DNA of 64,000 nt, from assembly GCF_000269985.1 (NCBI RefSeq), contig NC_016109.1, positions 2,666,001 to 2,730,000 of the forward strand. The letters are read 5' to 3'. A program made the translations under genes and the position numbers. The DNA comes from Kitasatospora setae KM-6054 (GTDB taxonomy: Bacteria; Actinomycetota; Actinomycetes; Streptomycetales; Streptomycetaceae). Position 1 is the first letter of the stretch; each line of letters opens with the position of its first letter. The notes beneath the pieces were generated by a model. The model ran no database searches, was not told where the DNA came from, and saw nothing but the letters and a program-made list of their open reading frames with translations. Shown piece after piece: positions 63,247 to 64,000 of the stretch.

Positions 63247-64000
63247 GTGACTACCGCCCAGGTCCGACCGACGATCTGCCTCTGCATGATCGTCAAGAAC
63301 GAGGCCCGGGTCCTGGCCCGCTGCCTGGAGTCGGTGCGCGGCCTGATCGACTACTGGGTGATCAGCGACACCGGTTCCACCGACGGCACCCAGGACCTGG
63401 TCCGGCGCCTGCTCGCGGACGTCCCCGGTGAGCTGCACGAGACCGAGTGGCGCGACTTCGGCCACAACCGCACGGAGAACATCGGGCTGGCCGCCGGGCG
63501 GGCGGACTACCTGCTGCTCATCGACGCCGACATGGTGGTCCGGGTCGACGCCGCGCTGCCCGCGCTCACCCTCGACTCGTACCGGCTGCGGCACCCGGGC
63601 GACAGCGAGTACCGGATCAAGCGCCTGGTGCGCGCCGGTCTGCCGTGGCGCTACGAGGGGGTGACGCACGAGTACCTCACCTGTGGTGATGGCGACCGGT
63701 CGGCGAACCTCGACGCGCTGGTCGTCGAGCACTTCGCGGACGGGGGCTCGCGGGCCGACAAGTTCGAGCGGGACGAGCGGCTGCTGACCGCCGCGTTCGA
63801 GCGGCACCCGGACAACGCCAGGACGGTCTTCTACCTGGCGCAGACCTGCCGCGACCTGGGCGACACGGAGCGCGCCGTCCGGCTCTACGAGCGGCGCGCC
63901 GAGATGGGCGGCTGGGCGGAGGAGGTCTACTTCTCGCTGCTCCAGGCCGGTGTGCTGCGCGCCGAGTCCGGCGACCTGGCCGGTGGGATCGACGCCCTGA
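63247..64000 (+). CDS. Family 2 glycosyltransferase with tetratricopeptide-like tail, 3' end cut
   Basis: The gene starts at a GTG with GGGAGGG upstream, 17 bases after the collagen-like gene, and runs off the right edge with 251 codons visible. The GT-A fold is clear: TICLCMIVKNEARVLARCLE, VISDTGSTDGTQDLV, and the metal-binding LLLIDADMVVRV (D-x-D). HEYLTCGD follows. From about residue 180 there are helix pairs (NARTVFYLAQTCRDLGDTER followed by AVRLYERRAEMGGWAEEVYF) typical of TPR-containing SPBc2-type glycosyltransferases. It probably uses a nucleotide sugar. The tight linkage suggests it glycosylates the collagen-like protein, rich in Thr; this is inference. Confidence 0.88.
   Translation, partial: MTTAQVRPTICLCMIVKNEARVLARCLESVRGLIDYWVISDTGSTDGTQDLVRRLLADVPGELHETEWRDFGHNRTENIGLAAGRADYLLLIDADMVVRVDAALPALTLDSYRLRHPGDSEYRIKRLVRAGLPWRYEGVTHEYLTCGDGDRSANLDALVVEHFADGGSRADKFERDERLLTAAFERHPDNARTVFYLAQTCRDLGDTERAVRLYERRAEMGGWAEEVYFSLLQAGVLRAESGDLAGGIDAL

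Overview
The window is very GC-rich (third codon positions almost all G or C), with frequent GTG starts, purine-rich Shine-Dalgarno sites and long spurious ORFs in the shadow frames. Gene content points to a streptomycete-like actinobacterium (Streptomyces, Kitasatospora or a close relative; the sequence alone does not decide). Typical markers are the Nif3 / zinc-ribbon / RNase H-phosphatase operon, a chitinase preceded by DasR-type operators, a cobalamin riboswitch with an ECF transporter, a protein O-mannosyltransferase and several lineage-typical regulators. No rRNA, tRNA or CRISPR array was seen.

Layout. 1-4.3 kb: conserved housekeeping genes (RNB ribonuclease fragment, YaaA, RNase H/phosphatase, coiled-coil zinc-ribbon protein, Nif3). 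4.7-9.8 kb: a RiPP-like locus with a class III lanthionine synthetase-like protein whose kinase motifs are damaged, a prolyl oligopeptidase and a 50-residue His/Arg peptide; no ordinary lanthipeptide precursor was found. 9.9-17.2 kb: alcohol dehydrogenase, M48 protease, methyltransferase, a Gln/Pro-rich membrane protein coupled to a cell-wall amidase, and a second Gln-rich membrane protein. 17.3-21.6 kb: a decayed mobile island with small translationally coupled genes, at least three frameshifted genes, two GntR-type regulators (one intact, with three copies of a probable operator) and an IS701-family element whose transposase has lost its middle. 21.6-25.7 kb: a glycosyltransferase / methyltransferase / alpha-alpha-barrel operon divergent from a TetR regulator. 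25.8-31.8 kb: a B12-riboswitch operon encoding two secreted proteins plus EcfT, fused EcfA1-A2 and EcfS.

31.9-49.6 kb: mostly single genes and short operons: ABM monooxygenase, peptidoglycan-binding protein, GDT1 transporter, protein O-mannosyltransferase, a MerR regulator fused to a DNA-clamp-like domain, a divergent MFS/MarR pair, chitinase, lipoprotein, DoxX, barstar, MarC, a tryptophan-to-anthranilate catabolic pair with its AsnC regulator, a sortase-type surface protein, a phosphopantetheinyl transferase and a frameshifted gene. 49.6-60.2 kb: inositol-phosphatase-like protein divergent from a double AsnC regulator, small conserved proteins, a secreted trypsin-like protease, glyoxylate carboligase with a perfect operator palindrome, an APC permease, a BAHD-like acyltransferase and a flavoprotein. 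60.5-64 kb: a 916-residue secreted collagen-like protein followed at once by a family 2 glycosyltransferase, cut by the window end.

The most noteworthy loci are the collagen-like protein with its adjacent glycosyltransferase, the lanthionine synthetase-like/peptidase locus with missing catalytic residues, the two-protein secreted module under B12 control that may act like a split transcobalamin, and the MerR-clamp fusion. Several genes change reading frame part-way (near 17.4, 17.8, 19.3 and 49.4 kb), by decay or sequencing error.
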